Shown here in pieces: positions 8,267 to 16,490 of a stretch of DNA of 64,000 nucleotides. Made by a program: the position numbers and the translations under genes. This stretch comes from 13-2-20CM-68-14 sp051955535 (GTDB taxonomy: Bacteria; Actinomycetota; Thermoleophilia; Gaiellales; Gaiellaceae): NCBI GenBank assembly GCA_051955535.1, contig JBQCGP010000024.1:35257-99256 (forward strand). The letters are read 5' to 3'. The notes below the pieces were generated by a model, which worked only from the letters and a program-made list of their open reading frames with translations, did not search any database and was not told the origin of the DNA. Position 1 is the first letter of the stretch. Every line of letters begins with the position of its first letter.

Positions 8267-9610
8267 ATGAGCCCGCAGCGGCGAACCGCGCTCGTCTCCG
8301 TGCTCGCGGCCTGTGTGTTGATCGCGGTCAAGCTGATCGCAGGCATCGGCACGCACAGCCTCGGGCTGCTCTCCGAAGCGATCCACTCCGGCACCGACCT
8401 CGTCGCCGCACTACTGACGTTCTTCGCGGTGGGGGTCGCCGCGCGGCCGGCCGATCCGGGGCACGCGTACGGACACGGCAAGGCCGAGAACCTCGGCGCA
8501 CTGGCTGAGGCGGCGATCCTCGTCGGCGCGAGCCTCGTGATCGCCTGGCGTGCAATCTCTCACCTCGTCGGATTCACGCAGGCGACCGTGGAGGCCGAGT
8601 GGTACGGGCTCGTCGTGATCGGCTTCGTGATCGTCGTCGACTTCAGCCGTACGCTCGTCTCGTTTCGGGCCGCGCGCCGCTACCACAGTGCGGCGCTCGG
8701 CTCGAATGCGCTCCATTTCGCGAGCGATCTCGCCGGCTCGACGGCGGTGCTGCTCGGCCTGCTCGGCGTGCGCGCCGGCTGGAGGGAGGCCGATTCGGTC
8801 GCGGCGCTTTTCGTCGCTGCGCTCGTTCTGGCCGCCGCGGCGCGGCTGATGCGCCACAACGTCGACGTCTTGATGGACCGCGTGCCCTCCGAGGCCCAAG
8901 AGGCGGCACGGGCGGCGATCTCGCGGCTGGAGCCCCCCGTTCAGCTACGACGGCTGCGCATGCGCCAGGCGGCGGGGCGGCAATTCGCCGACGTCGTCAT
9001 CGGCGTCCCGTCCAGCGCGGTGGTCGCGCAGGGGCACGCCGCCGCCGACGCGGTCGAGGCGGCGGTGCACGAGGCGCTGCCGCAGAGCGACATCGTCGTC
9101 CACGTCGAGCCCGAGGGCGGCGAGACGATCCTGCGCGAACGCGTCCTCGCGGCCGCACAGCGCGTGTTACGCGTGCGTGAGATCCACAACCTCTCGGTCC
9201 TGCGCACCGATGATGGCACCGAGGTCTCCCTGCACCTGAAGCTGCCCGGCGACCTCTCGCTTGAGGAGGCCCACTCGGTCGCGAACGAGGTCGAGCGCGA
9301 GATCACCGCCTCCGTTCCGGAGGTGACGTCCGTACAGACGCACCTCGAGCCGCTCACCGAGACCGGAACCGGCCGCAGCGTCGACCGCGATCCCGATCTC
9401 GTCGCCGGGATCGTGCGTGCTGCGACCGGCCGCGAGCCGCGCGAGGTGCGCTTCCTCGACACCGACGAGGGCCTCATCGCGTTCCTCACGCTCGGGCTCG
9501 ATCCGGACACGTCGCTCGCCGAGGCTCACCGCCGCGCCAGCGAGGTCGAGGAGCGGATCCGCCGCGAGCGTCCCGAGATCGCCGACGTGATCGTCCACAC
9601 GGAGCCGTGA
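8267..9610 (+). CDS. Cation diffusion facilitator with three C-terminal dimerisation-like domains
   Basis: Zinc/divalent-metal proton antiporter of the CDF family. Six helices fill residues 1-200. Metal-site motifs are H40-x3-D44 (EAIHSGTDL) and H150-x3-D154 (ALHFASDLAG), the zinc-type HxxxD pattern, and HAYGHGKAEN follows helix 2. The cytosolic part is unusually long. Three ferredoxin-like units lie at about 214-282, 287-362 and 376-447, each ending in a VxVHxEP-like strand (VVHVEPEG, VQTHLEPL, VIVHTEP), where most CDF proteins have one. The ATG at 8267 is the start. The stop overlaps the next gene's GTG (GTGA). Confidence 0.9.
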   Translation: MSPQRRTALVSVLAACVLIAVKLIAGIGTHSLGLLSEAIHSGTDLVAALLTFFAVGVAARPADPGHAYGHGKAENLGALAEAAILVGASLVIAWRAISHLVGFTQATVEAEWYGLVVIGFVIVVDFSRTLVSFRAARRYHSAALGSNALHFASDLAGSTAVLLGLLGVRAGWREADSVAALFVAALVLAAAARLMRHNVDVLMDRVPSEAQEAARAAISRLEPPVQLRRLRMRQAAGRQFADVVIGVPSSAVVAQGHAAADAVEAAVHEALPQSDIVVHVEPEGGETILRERVLAAAQRVLRVREIHNLSVLRTDDGTEVSLHLKLPGDLSLEEAHSVANEVEREITASVPEVTSVQTHLEPLTETGTGRSVDRDPDLVAGIVRAATGREPREVRFLDTDEGLIAFLTLGLDPDTSLAEAHRRASEVEERIRRERPEIADVIVHTEP

Positions 9611-10440
9611 GGCTCTGCCTTTTCAGCCCGCTCGATCGCGAGCTCCGAGGCTGGGTCGGAGTGGTCGAGGGCGACCGGGTCGTCCACCTCGCCGCGCAGT
9701 CGCTCGCGTCCTTCTTCACCGGCGGCGGCTCGGCGCGCGAGCACGACGAGTACGCGCTCGAGGACGTTCGCCTGCTCGCGCCCGTGCCCAGGCCGCCGTC
9801 CGTCCGCGACGCCTACGCGTTCGAGGAACACGTCCGCAACGCGCGGGCGGTCACGGGCCGCGGGGAGGTGCAGCCGGAGTGGTACGAGGTCCCGGTCTTC
9901 TACTTCTCGAATCCCGCCGCGATCTACGGCCCGGACGAGGAGATCCCGTACCCGACCGGTTCCGAGCAGCTCGACTACGAGCTCGAGGTCGCCGTCGTGA
10001 TCGGCGTTGAAGGCGCTATCGGCGGATTCACGATCATGAACGACTGGTCCGCCCGCGACCTGCAGCGGCAGGAGATGAAGGTCGGCCTCGGCCCGGCGAA
10101 GGGGAAGGACTTCGCGACCTCGCTCGGCCCGGTGGTCGTCACGCCCGACGAGCTCGGCGACCTACGCCTGGAGATGGTCGCACGCGTGAACGGCGAGGAG
10201 CGCTCGCGCGGGAACCTCGGCGACATGTACCACTCCTGGGAGGCGATCCTCGAGCGGGCCGGGGCGAACACGCAGCTCGCCCCGGGGGACGTGATCGGCT
10301 CCGGCACCGTCGGTACCGGCTGCATCCTCGAGCACGGCGACAACCGCTGGCTGCAGCCGGGCGACGTCGTCGAGCTCGAGGTCCAGGGAATCGGTGTGCT
10401 CAGGAACGTGGTCGGGGCGCGGCCGACTCCGGCGCGGTAA
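9607..10440 (+). CDS. Fumarylacetoacetate hydrolase-family protein
   Basis: Member of the FAH superfamily, which cleaves carbon-carbon bonds in acyl pyruvates. Metal ligands are suggested by YELEVAVVIG (ExE) and MNDWSARDLQ (Asp). KGKDFATSLGPVVV and the GDVIGSGTVGTGC loop are typical of the family. Position between hpd and hmgA makes it the likely last enzyme of the homogentisate pathway, hydrolysing maleyl- or fumarylacetoacetate. The 277-residue length is closer to the short FAHD1-like branch than to classical 420-residue FAH. It starts with GTG overlapping the transporter gene stop. Confidence 0.87.
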   Translation: MRLCLFSPLDRELRGWVGVVEGDRVVHLAAQSLASFFTGGGSAREHDEYALEDVRLLAPVPRPPSVRDAYAFEEHVRNARAVTGRGEVQPEWYEVPVFYFSNPAAIYGPDEEIPYPTGSEQLDYELEVAVVIGVEGAIGGFTIMNDWSARDLQRQEMKVGLGPAKGKDFATSLGPVVVTPDELGDLRLEMVARVNGEERSRGNLGDMYHSWEAILERAGANTQLAPGDVIGSGTVGTGCILEHGDNRWLQPGDVVELEVQGIGVLRNVVGARPTPAR

Positions 10441-10443
10441 CCT
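10438..10443 (+). promoter_or_regulatory. -10-like TAACCT before the DUF1361 gene
   Basis: TAACCT includes the upstream TAA stop codon and ends 6 nt before ATG 10450. No Shine-Dalgarno sequence is seen, which is consistent with a leaderless transcript. Confidence 0.4.
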
Positions 10444-10449
10444 CGAAGC

Positions 10450-11136
10450 ATGGTGACGCGGCTACGAGGCTCGTTCAGCGACCGCCGGATCGCCGTGCTG
10501 GCGGGTCTCGGCGCGCTCTCGGCCGCCGCGATCGGGCTCGTCGCCTTCCGGGTCGCCTACACGCACAGCGCCGACGGCACGAACCTCGTCTGGAACCTTT
10601 TCCTCGCGTGGATTCCGCTCTGGCTCGCGCTGCTTCTGTACGACCGCCACGTCCACCGGGCGCGGCTCGCGACGCTCGCGAGCCTCGGCCTGCTGTGGCT
10701 GCTGTTCTTCCCGAACGCGCCGTACATCGTCACCGACTCGAGATACCTCGTCGGGAGCACGGGCCGTGAGTTCTGGTACGACGGCTTGATGATCGGCACG
10801 GCCGCGATGGCCGGGCTCCTCGTCGGCTTCGTGTCGCTGTACCTCCTGCATGCCATCGTCCGCCGTGGCGTCGGCGCGCGGGCCGCCTGGTTCTTCGTCT
10901 TCGGCGTCCTCGGGCTGAGCTCGTTCGGCGTCTACCTCGGCCGCGTCCTGCGCTGGAACTCGTGGGACGTGTTCGTGAGGCCGGGAACGCTCGCCTCGGA
11001 CATCTCCCGCGCGCTCCTGGACCCGCTCGGCCATCCGCGGCCGATCGCGATCACGCTCCTCTTCACCGCGTTCCTGGGCGCGAGCTACCTCCTCTTCTAC
11101 GCGCTCGCGCAGGCGACCTCGCTCCTGCCCGACTAG
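10450..11136 (+). CDS. DUF1361 membrane protein
   Basis: A 228-residue integral membrane protein with about seven hydrophobic segments. NLVWNLFLAWIPLWLALLL and LLFFPNAPYIVTDSRYL are the signature stretches of DUF1361. The sequence ends with a helix and a short SLLPD tail. Function is unknown in the family. It lies between the FAH-family gene and a flavoprotein oxidase gene in the same direction and may simply travel in the same transcription unit. Confidence 0.85.
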   Translation: MVTRLRGSFSDRRIAVLAGLGALSAAAIGLVAFRVAYTHSADGTNLVWNLFLAWIPLWLALLLYDRHVHRARLATLASLGLLWLLFFPNAPYIVTDSRYLVGSTGREFWYDGLMIGTAAMAGLLVGFVSLYLLHAIVRRGVGARAAWFFVFGVLGLSSFGVYLGRVLRWNSWDVFVRPGTLASDISRALLDPLGHPRPIAITLLFTAFLGASYLLFYALAQATSLLPD

Positions 11137-11149
11137 CGCTCGGTCTGGC

Positions 11150-12124
11150 GTGCAGGCCGCCGTCATCGGAGCCGGCGTCATGGGCCTGGCCACGGGCTGG
11201 GCGCTGCAGCGCCACGGCGTCGATGTCACCGTCTACGAGCAGTTCCAGATCGGCCACGACCGCGGTTCGAGCCACGGTCGGTCGCGGATCTTCCGGCTCG
11301 CGTACGCCGAGCCCGAGTACGTCCGGCTCGCGCAGGAGGCGCTGCCGCTCTGGCGGGAGCTGGAAGACGAGAGCGGGGAGACGCTCCTCGAGCTGAACGG
11401 GCTGGTCGAGATCGTGCAGACGCTCGAGGAGAGCACGGCGCAGACGCTCGAGGCCTGCGGCGTCGCCTGGGAGCGGCTCGACCGGGATGAGGCCGAGCGC
11501 CGCTACCCGATCCATGTACCGGAAGGGTCTTTCGTGGTCGTCCAACCGGAGGCCGGGATCGTCCGCGCCGACAAGGCGCTCCGCGCGTTTGCGCGAGCCC
11601 TCGACGTTCGCGAGGACACGCGGGTGACGCCGGCCGAGCTCGACGCCGACGTGGTCGTCGTCACTGCCGGGCCTTGGGTGAACGAGCTGCTCGACGAGGC
11701 GCTGCCCGTGAAGACGACTCGCGAGACCCTCTGCTACTTCCGCCCCGACTCGGGCGGCCGGCCGATCCCATCGGTCGTCTCCTTCAAACCGGACTGCCAC
11801 ACACACGACATGTATTCGCTGGCCGACCCGAAATACGGACTCAAGGTGGGGGCTCATCACGCCGGCCCGGAGGCTGATCCGAACGTGCCCGGCGAGCCCG
11901 AGCCGGACCTGATCGAGCGAGTCGCCGTCTGGACGAACGAGACGTACCGGCTCGCCGACCCCGAGCCTGCCGAGGCTCAGACCTGCATGTACACGTCGAC
12001 CGGGGACGAGTCGTTCCTTCTCGAGCGCCGCGGCCGAGTCGTCATCGGCTCGCCGTGCTCGGGCCACGGCTTCAAGTTCGCGCCGGCGATCGGCGAGCGG
12101 CTCGCCGCGCTCGCGACGGGCTAG
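11150..12124 (+). CDS. FAD-dependent oxidase, monomeric sarcosine oxidase/N-methyltryptophan oxidase family
   Basis: Amine oxidase of the MSOX family. The FAD-binding VIGAGVMGLATGWAL lies at the N-terminus, followed by HDRGSSHGRSRIFRLAY. The cysteine to which FAD is covalently attached in MSOX corresponds to the Cys of QTCMYTSTGDESF, and the C-terminal SGHGFKFAPAIGE loop is also conserved. The natural substrate (sarcosine, pipecolate or another secondary amine) cannot be told from sequence. 324 residues, slightly shorter than MSOX. It starts with GTG 11150, 13 nt after the preceding stop, and ends 10 nt before hmgA. Confidence 0.88.
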   Translation: MQAAVIGAGVMGLATGWALQRHGVDVTVYEQFQIGHDRGSSHGRSRIFRLAYAEPEYVRLAQEALPLWRELEDESGETLLELNGLVEIVQTLEESTAQTLEACGVAWERLDRDEAERRYPIHVPEGSFVVVQPEAGIVRADKALRAFARALDVREDTRVTPAELDADVVVVTAGPWVNELLDEALPVKTTRETLCYFRPDSGGRPIPSVVSFKPDCHTHDMYSLADPKYGLKVGAHHAGPEADPNVPGEPEPDLIERVAVWTNETYRLADPEPAEAQTCMYTSTGDESFLLERRGRVVIGSPCSGHGFKFAPAIGERLAALATG

Positions 12125-12127
12125 AGT
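12122..12127 (+). promoter_or_regulatory. -10-like TAGAGT, leaderless start of hmgA
   Basis: TAGAGT shares the TAG stop of the oxidase gene and ends 7 nt before ATG 12135. No ribosome-binding site is visible, so hmgA may also have its own leaderless transcript. Confidence 0.5.
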
Positions 12128-12134
12128 TTCCGCG

Positions 12135-13355
12135 ATGCCCTTCTACCAGCGCCTCGGCGAGGTTCCGCGCAAACGGCACATCCAGTTCCGCGACAACGGC
12201 TCGCTCCTCACCGAGGAGGTGATGGGGCTCGAGGGCTTCGTCGGGAACGAGTCGATCCTCTACCACCTCCAGTCGCCGTGCCGGGTCATGAAGCTCGGCG
12301 ACTTCGAGGAGATCGAGCGCGACGAATGGGTGCCCGATGCGCACGCTCACCGGCTCTTCAACAGCTACGACGTCGACGCGGAAGGCGACGAGATCACCGG
12401 CCGGCGGCTGCTGATGTGGAACGACGACGTCGAGATCTCGCTTTGCCGGCCGGACGGGCAGATGGACTACTTCTTCCGGAACGGCGAAGGCGACGAGGTC
12501 GTTTTTGTCCACGAGGGCTCGGGAACGCTCGAAACGATCTTCGGCGAAGTGCCGTACAAGGACGGCGACTACGTCGTCATCCCCCGGGGAACGACGTACC
12601 GGTTCCGGGCCGAGGGGCCGCAGCGGTACCTCGTCTTCGAGACGCCCGGGCTGATCGAGATCCCCCGTCGCTACCGGAACCAGGACGGCCAGCTCCTCGA
12701 GGGGGCGCCGTACTACCACCGCGACATCCACCCGCCGACCGAGCTGCACACGCATCGCGAAAAGGGCGAGTTCCCGGTTCGGGTCCGCGTCCGGGACGGA
12801 TACCAGACCTACGTTCTCGACTACCACCCCTTCGACGTGGTCGGCTGGGACGGCTACCTCTATCCGTGGACATTCTCGGTCCACGACTTCGAGCCGATCA
12901 CCGGCCGGATCCACCAGCCGCCGCCTTCTCACCAGACGTTCCAGGGCCGCAACTTCGTGATCTGCTCGTTCTGTCCGCGCAAGCTCGACTTCGACGAGCT
13001 TGCGGTGCCGATCCCGTACCACCATTCGAACCTGCAGTCCGAGGAGATGATCTATTACGTCAGCGGTAACTTCGGCTCGCGCAAGGGCGTCAACGTCGGC
13101 TCGATCACGCTACATCCGTCCGGCCTGCCGCACGGGCCGCAGCCGGGCCTGGCCGAGAAGTCGATCGGCGTGCGCGAGACGCACGAGCTCGCCGTCATGT
13201 GCGACACGTTCCACCCGCTCAAGCTGACGACGTTCGCGCGCGACCTCGACGACGGCAAGTACGCCTACTCCTGGTACGAGGCCGCCGGCGAGGGCGAGCA
13301 GGCGGCAGGCGTGGACGGCGACGCAACCGGCGCGGGGCTGACGTCGCACTTCTAG
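12135..13355 (+). CDS. hmgA: Homogentisate 1,2-dioxygenase
   Basis: Iron-dependent ring-cleavage enzyme that converts homogentisate to maleylacetoacetate. The 406-residue bicupin protein shows HxxExH-type cupin residues and family stretches such as VIPRGTTYRF, FDVVGWDGYLYPWTF, NFVICSFCPR and NSNLQSEEMIYYV-like PYHHSNLQSEEMIYYVSG. The C-terminal ETHELAVMCDTFHPLKLT is typical. Together with hpd and the FAH-family gene it completes a tyrosine-to-acetoacetate route except for a maleylacetoacetate isomerase. A GST-fold protein at 16490 is a possible but unproven candidate for that step. Confidence 0.96.
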   Translation: MPFYQRLGEVPRKRHIQFRDNGSLLTEEVMGLEGFVGNESILYHLQSPCRVMKLGDFEEIERDEWVPDAHAHRLFNSYDVDAEGDEITGRRLLMWNDDVEISLCRPDGQMDYFFRNGEGDEVVFVHEGSGTLETIFGEVPYKDGDYVVIPRGTTYRFRAEGPQRYLVFETPGLIEIPRRYRNQDGQLLEGAPYYHRDIHPPTELHTHREKGEFPVRVRVRDGYQTYVLDYHPFDVVGWDGYLYPWTFSVHDFEPITGRIHQPPPSHQTFQGRNFVICSFCPRKLDFDELAVPIPYHHSNLQSEEMIYYVSGNFGSRKGVNVGSITLHPSGLPHGPQPGLAEKSIGVRETHELAVMCDTFHPLKLTTFARDLDDGKYAYSWYEAAGEGEQAAGVDGDATGAGLTSHF

Positions 13356-13356
13356 G

Positions 13357-14055
13357 TTGTTCAGCCGCTCTGCGCGCATCTACGACGCGATCTACGCATC
13401 GATCCGGGACTACCGGAAGGAGGCCGCGGAGCTCGACCGGCTGATCCAGCAGCGACGGCCGGGAGCGCGGACGCTGCTCGACGTCGCCTGCGGTACCGGC
13501 GCGCACCTCGAGCATCTGCCTCGCTACGAGCTCGAGGGTCTCGACCTCGACCCGGAAATGCTCGCCGTCGCGCGGGAGCGTCTGCCCGCCGTGACGTTCC
13601 ACCAAGGCGACATGGCCGGTTTTGAGCTCGGCAAGCGCTTCGACGCTGTCGTCTGCATGTTCAGCTCGATCGGCTACGTGAAGACCGAGGAGCGGCTGCG
13701 CACGGCGGCGGCGGCGTTCGGGCGCCACCTCGAGCCGGGGGGAGTGCTGGTCGTCGAGCCGTGGCTGGCACCAGACGTGTGGCAAGACCGTCACATCAGC
13801 TCCGTCTTCGTCGAGGAGCCCGAGCTCAGGATCGCGCGGATGAACGTCCCCGAGCGCGACGGGGATGTCTCGATCGTCGAGTTCCAGTATCTCGTCGGCA
13901 CGCCGGATGGGATCGAGCGCTTCAGCGAGCGCCACGAGCTCGGCCTCTTCACGGTCGAGCAGTACCTCGATGCCTTCCGCTCTGCCGGGCTCGAGGTCGA
14001 GCACGACTCGGAGGGACCGATGGGCCGCGGCCTCTACGTCGGGACGACCGTGTGA
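13357..14055 (+). CDS. Class I SAM-dependent methyltransferase
   Basis: A 232-residue methyltransferase with motif I LLDVACGTGAHLEHL (about 40-54), acidic loop LEGLDLDPEML, FHQGDM, and the helix-strand region FSSIGYVKTEERLRTA followed by LEPGGVLVVEPWLAPD. This layout resembles N-methyltransferases acting on amino sugars (the DesVI/TylM1 type), but the substrate is not established. TTG 13357 begins 1 nt after the hmgA stop and has no Shine-Dalgarno sequence, so coupled translation is likely. Its stop overlaps the next GTG start. Confidence 0.85.
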   Translation: MFSRSARIYDAIYASIRDYRKEAAELDRLIQQRRPGARTLLDVACGTGAHLEHLPRYELEGLDLDPEMLAVARERLPAVTFHQGDMAGFELGKRFDAVVCMFSSIGYVKTEERLRTAAAAFGRHLEPGGVLVVEPWLAPDVWQDRHISSVFVEEPELRIARMNVPERDGDVSIVEFQYLVGTPDGIERFSERHELGLFTVEQYLDAFRSAGLEVEHDSEGPMGRGLYVGTTV

Positions 14056-14660
14056 TCGTCGTCGACTGGGACGGCACGGCGGCGATGCAGGACACGCTGA
14101 TCGAGGCGATGGCCGAGTTCGGCGACTGGCAGGTCTACCTCGACGCGTCGGCGGCGCTCAAACGCGGTGAGATCACGCTGCACGAGGAGATCCGCCGCGA
14201 TGCCGAAGGGATCAAGGCGCCGCTCGAGGAGGTGCAGGCATGGCTCGTCGAGAACACCGATCTGCGCCCGGGCTTCCGCGAGTTCGCCGAGCAGTTCCGG
14301 CCCGTGATCGTCTCGAGCAACTTTCGGCAGCTGATCGAGCCGGTCCTCGCCGCGGAGGGCCTCGAGCTCGAGGTGCGTGCGAACGAGGTCGAGTGGCATC
14401 CGGACGGGTGGCGCGGGACGTTCCGCAACGGCGATGCCTGCGGCACGTGCGGCGAGCCCTGTAAGCGGGCCGACCTCCCCGACGACGAGCCGGTGATCTA
14501 CGTCGGCGACGGCTATTCGGACCGTTGTGCAGCCCGCGCGGCCGATCGCGTCTTCGCGCGGGACTCGCTCGCCCGGTACTTGGCCGAGCACGGCGTTCCG
14601 TTCGAGCCGTTCGAGGATTTCGACGACGTCGGCAGGGCGCTTGCTGCTTCGGCTTCCTGA
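14052..14660 (+). CDS. HAD phosphatase, MtnX/phosphoserine phosphatase-like
   Basis: HAD-superfamily phosphatase of 202 residues. The nucleophile motif is VVDWDGTA (D5, D7), motif II is VIVSSNFRQL and motif IV is YVGDGYSDRCAA. A cysteine-containing insert, GDACGTCGEPCKRADL, corresponds to the CxxxCGxCKP-like segment of the methionine-salvage phosphatase MtnX, which suggests a related small phosphomonoester substrate. No other methionine-salvage gene is nearby, so the role is uncertain. The start is GTG in a GTGA overlap; the end overlaps the glycosylase gene by 20 nt. Confidence 0.82.
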   Translation: MIVVDWDGTAAMQDTLIEAMAEFGDWQVYLDASAALKRGEITLHEEIRRDAEGIKAPLEEVQAWLVENTDLRPGFREFAEQFRPVIVSSNFRQLIEPVLAAEGLELEVRANEVEWHPDGWRGTFRNGDACGTCGEPCKRADLPDDEPVIYVGDGYSDRCAARAADRVFARDSLARYLAEHGVPFEPFEDFDDVGRALAASAS

Positions 14661-15471
14661 GCCGTACGACTTCGAGCTCTCGACCGAGCGTTTCCGAGCG
14701 TTCGGGCCCGATCTCGCGAACCTCTGGCATGAGGGCGGCGTGCACCGGGTCGTCGACGGACGCGAGCTTCGGATCGAATCCGCCCCCGGCGGCGTCGACG
14801 TCGCGCCGCTCGATGCCGAGACGGAGCCCGTGGCGAGGGCAATGGTCGGCGCCGACTTCGACCTCGGCCCGTTCTACGCGTGGGCCCAGCAGGACGAGGT
14901 GCTCGGCACACTGGTGCAGCGACTCGCCGGCCTCCGGCCGCCACTCGCGCCGGATCCTTACGAGGCGATCGTCAGTGCGATCACTGCGCAGCAGGTCTCG
15001 CTGTTTGCGGCGTTCGCCATCCGAAACCGAATGGTGGAGCGGTTCGGCGTCCGAGGCGTCTACGCCCACGCCTTCCCGACGCGCGAGCGCATGGCGCAGG
15101 CCGGCGAGGACGAGCTGACCGCGCTGGGCTTCTCCCGCCGCAAGGCCGAGTACGTGATCGGCGTCGCCCGTGCCGACGTGGACTTCGACGCGCTGCGTAC
15201 GCTTCCCGACGACGAGGTGAAGGCGACTCTGACTGCACTGCGTGGGCTCGGCGAGTGGACGGCCGACTGGTTCCTGGCCCGCCATCTGGCGCGCCCACGC
15301 GCGTGGCCGGCCGGCGACCTGGGCCTGGTCAAGGCGGTCTCGGCGTTCTACTTCGGCGGGCACAAGCTGACGATCGGCGAGGTGCGAGCGGCCGGTGAGC
15401 GGTTCGACCCGTTCCAGAACCTTTCCGCGCAGTACCTGTTGACCGGCCTGCGCATGGCCCCGCCGGCATGA
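14641..15471 (+). CDS. DNA-3-methyladenine glycosylase II, AlkA-like (HhH-GPD)
   Basis: Base-excision repair glycosylase of 276 residues. The HhH-GPD core runs from AIVSAITAQQVS (109-120) to the hairpin LRGLGEWTADWFLAR (200-214). The catalytic aspartate corresponds to D226 in WPAGDLGL. The N-terminal part carries the extra AlkA-type domain. TTG 14641 is chosen because it starts the conserved N-terminal strand; the upstream frame lies inside the phosphatase gene. The stop overlaps the next ATG (ATGA). It should remove alkylated purines from DNA. Confidence 0.88.
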   Translation: MLLRLPEPYDFELSTERFRAFGPDLANLWHEGGVHRVVDGRELRIESAPGGVDVAPLDAETEPVARAMVGADFDLGPFYAWAQQDEVLGTLVQRLAGLRPPLAPDPYEAIVSAITAQQVSLFAAFAIRNRMVERFGVRGVYAHAFPTRERMAQAGEDELTALGFSRRKAEYVIGVARADVDFDALRTLPDDEVKATLTALRGLGEWTADWFLARHLARPRAWPAGDLGLVKAVSAFYFGGHKLTIGEVRAAGERFDPFQNLSAQYLLTGLRMAPPA

Positions 15472-16490
15472 CGATTCGCGAGGCGAAGCCGCAGGACCGC
15501 GAACGGCTGCATGAGCTCTACCAGGACTTCGTCCGGGAGATCCCGCCGCCGCCCGGCATCCCGGTGGACATCGAACACGAGCTCGGCGAGCTCGACGAAT
15601 ACCTCAGCGACCAGAACGTCGCGCTCGTCGCCGAGGACGACGGCGGCCGGGTACTCGGGTTCGCCCTCGCAAAGATGGACCATCCGGGTATCGGGCATCT
15701 CAGCGACATCTACGTCGCCCCGGGGGCCCGCCGCCAGGGTGCGGCGCGGGAGCTGATCCGCGAAGCGGCCATGAGGTTGCGCGGCGAGGGGGCGAGCGTG
15801 CTGACCCTCGGTGTTCAGGTGACGAACCAGGACGCACAGACCGCGTATGAACGGCTCGGCTTCCAGACCGAGTCCCTGCGCCTCTTCGCCCCGATCGACC
15901 AGCTGCTCGAGCGTTCCGAACGGGGACCGCGCGGTCCCAGTTTCGGCTCCGTGCACGTCCAGACCGACGACGAGAACGCCGTCGAGCAGGGCGTGCGGAA
16001 GTACGTTCCGCGGTTCGGCCGTTCGGGCGGCAGCGTCGTCACCGGGCCGCGTAATGGCTGGATCGCCGTCTACGACGAGCTCAGCGACCGCGAGCCTGGG
16101 GTGCTTCGCCGGCTCGGCGGCGAGCTCTCGAACGCGATCGGCGCCGTTTGCGTCTCGATCGGCATCGAGGAGGGCGCGGTCGTCCGCTACAACGTCTTCG
16201 AGCGCGGCTCGGTCGTGGACGAATACCTGTCCGTGCCGGAGTACTTCAAGGCGCTGCCGCCCGGCGACGCGATTGCATTGGGCGCAAACCCGACAGTCGT
16301 GGCGCGGCTGACCGGCGCCGATCATCATGAGTTCCGCCGGGTCGCGCGTACTGCCGCGACGCCGGACGAGCTCGGCCCGCCTGAGGAGCTGCTCGAGAGC
16401 ATCGCCGCACTGATGGGCCTGAGCGGGGCAGACCACGGCTACGAGGGTGCGTCGGAGGAGCCCGGCGCCCGCGAGATCACGCATCGCTAG
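15468..16490 (+). CDS. GNAT acetyltransferase fused to an unrecognised C-terminal domain
   Basis: Residues 1-145 form a GNAT domain: MTIREAKPQDRERL start, LSDIYVAPGARRQGAARELI with the acetyl-CoA loop, and AQTAYERLGFQTESLRLFAPI as the last strands. Residues 155-340 form a second domain of about 185 residues (GSVHVQTDDENAVEQGVRKY to the end) that I do not recognise. It is acidic, with a VVRYNVFERGSVVDEYLSVPEYF stretch that looks like a beta-rich fold. The substrate is unknown. The gene overlaps the glycosylase gene by ATGA, and its TAG overlaps the following GTG by one base. Confidence 0.8.
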   Translation: MTIREAKPQDRERLHELYQDFVREIPPPPGIPVDIEHELGELDEYLSDQNVALVAEDDGGRVLGFALAKMDHPGIGHLSDIYVAPGARRQGAARELIREAAMRLRGEGASVLTLGVQVTNQDAQTAYERLGFQTESLRLFAPIDQLLERSERGPRGPSFGSVHVQTDDENAVEQGVRKYVPRFGRSGGSVVTGPRNGWIAVYDELSDREPGVLRRLGGELSNAIGAVCVSIGIEEGAVVRYNVFERGSVVDEYLSVPEYFKALPPGDAIALGANPTVVARLTGADHHEFRRVARTAATPDELGPPEELLESIAALMGLSGADHGYEGASEEPGAREITHR

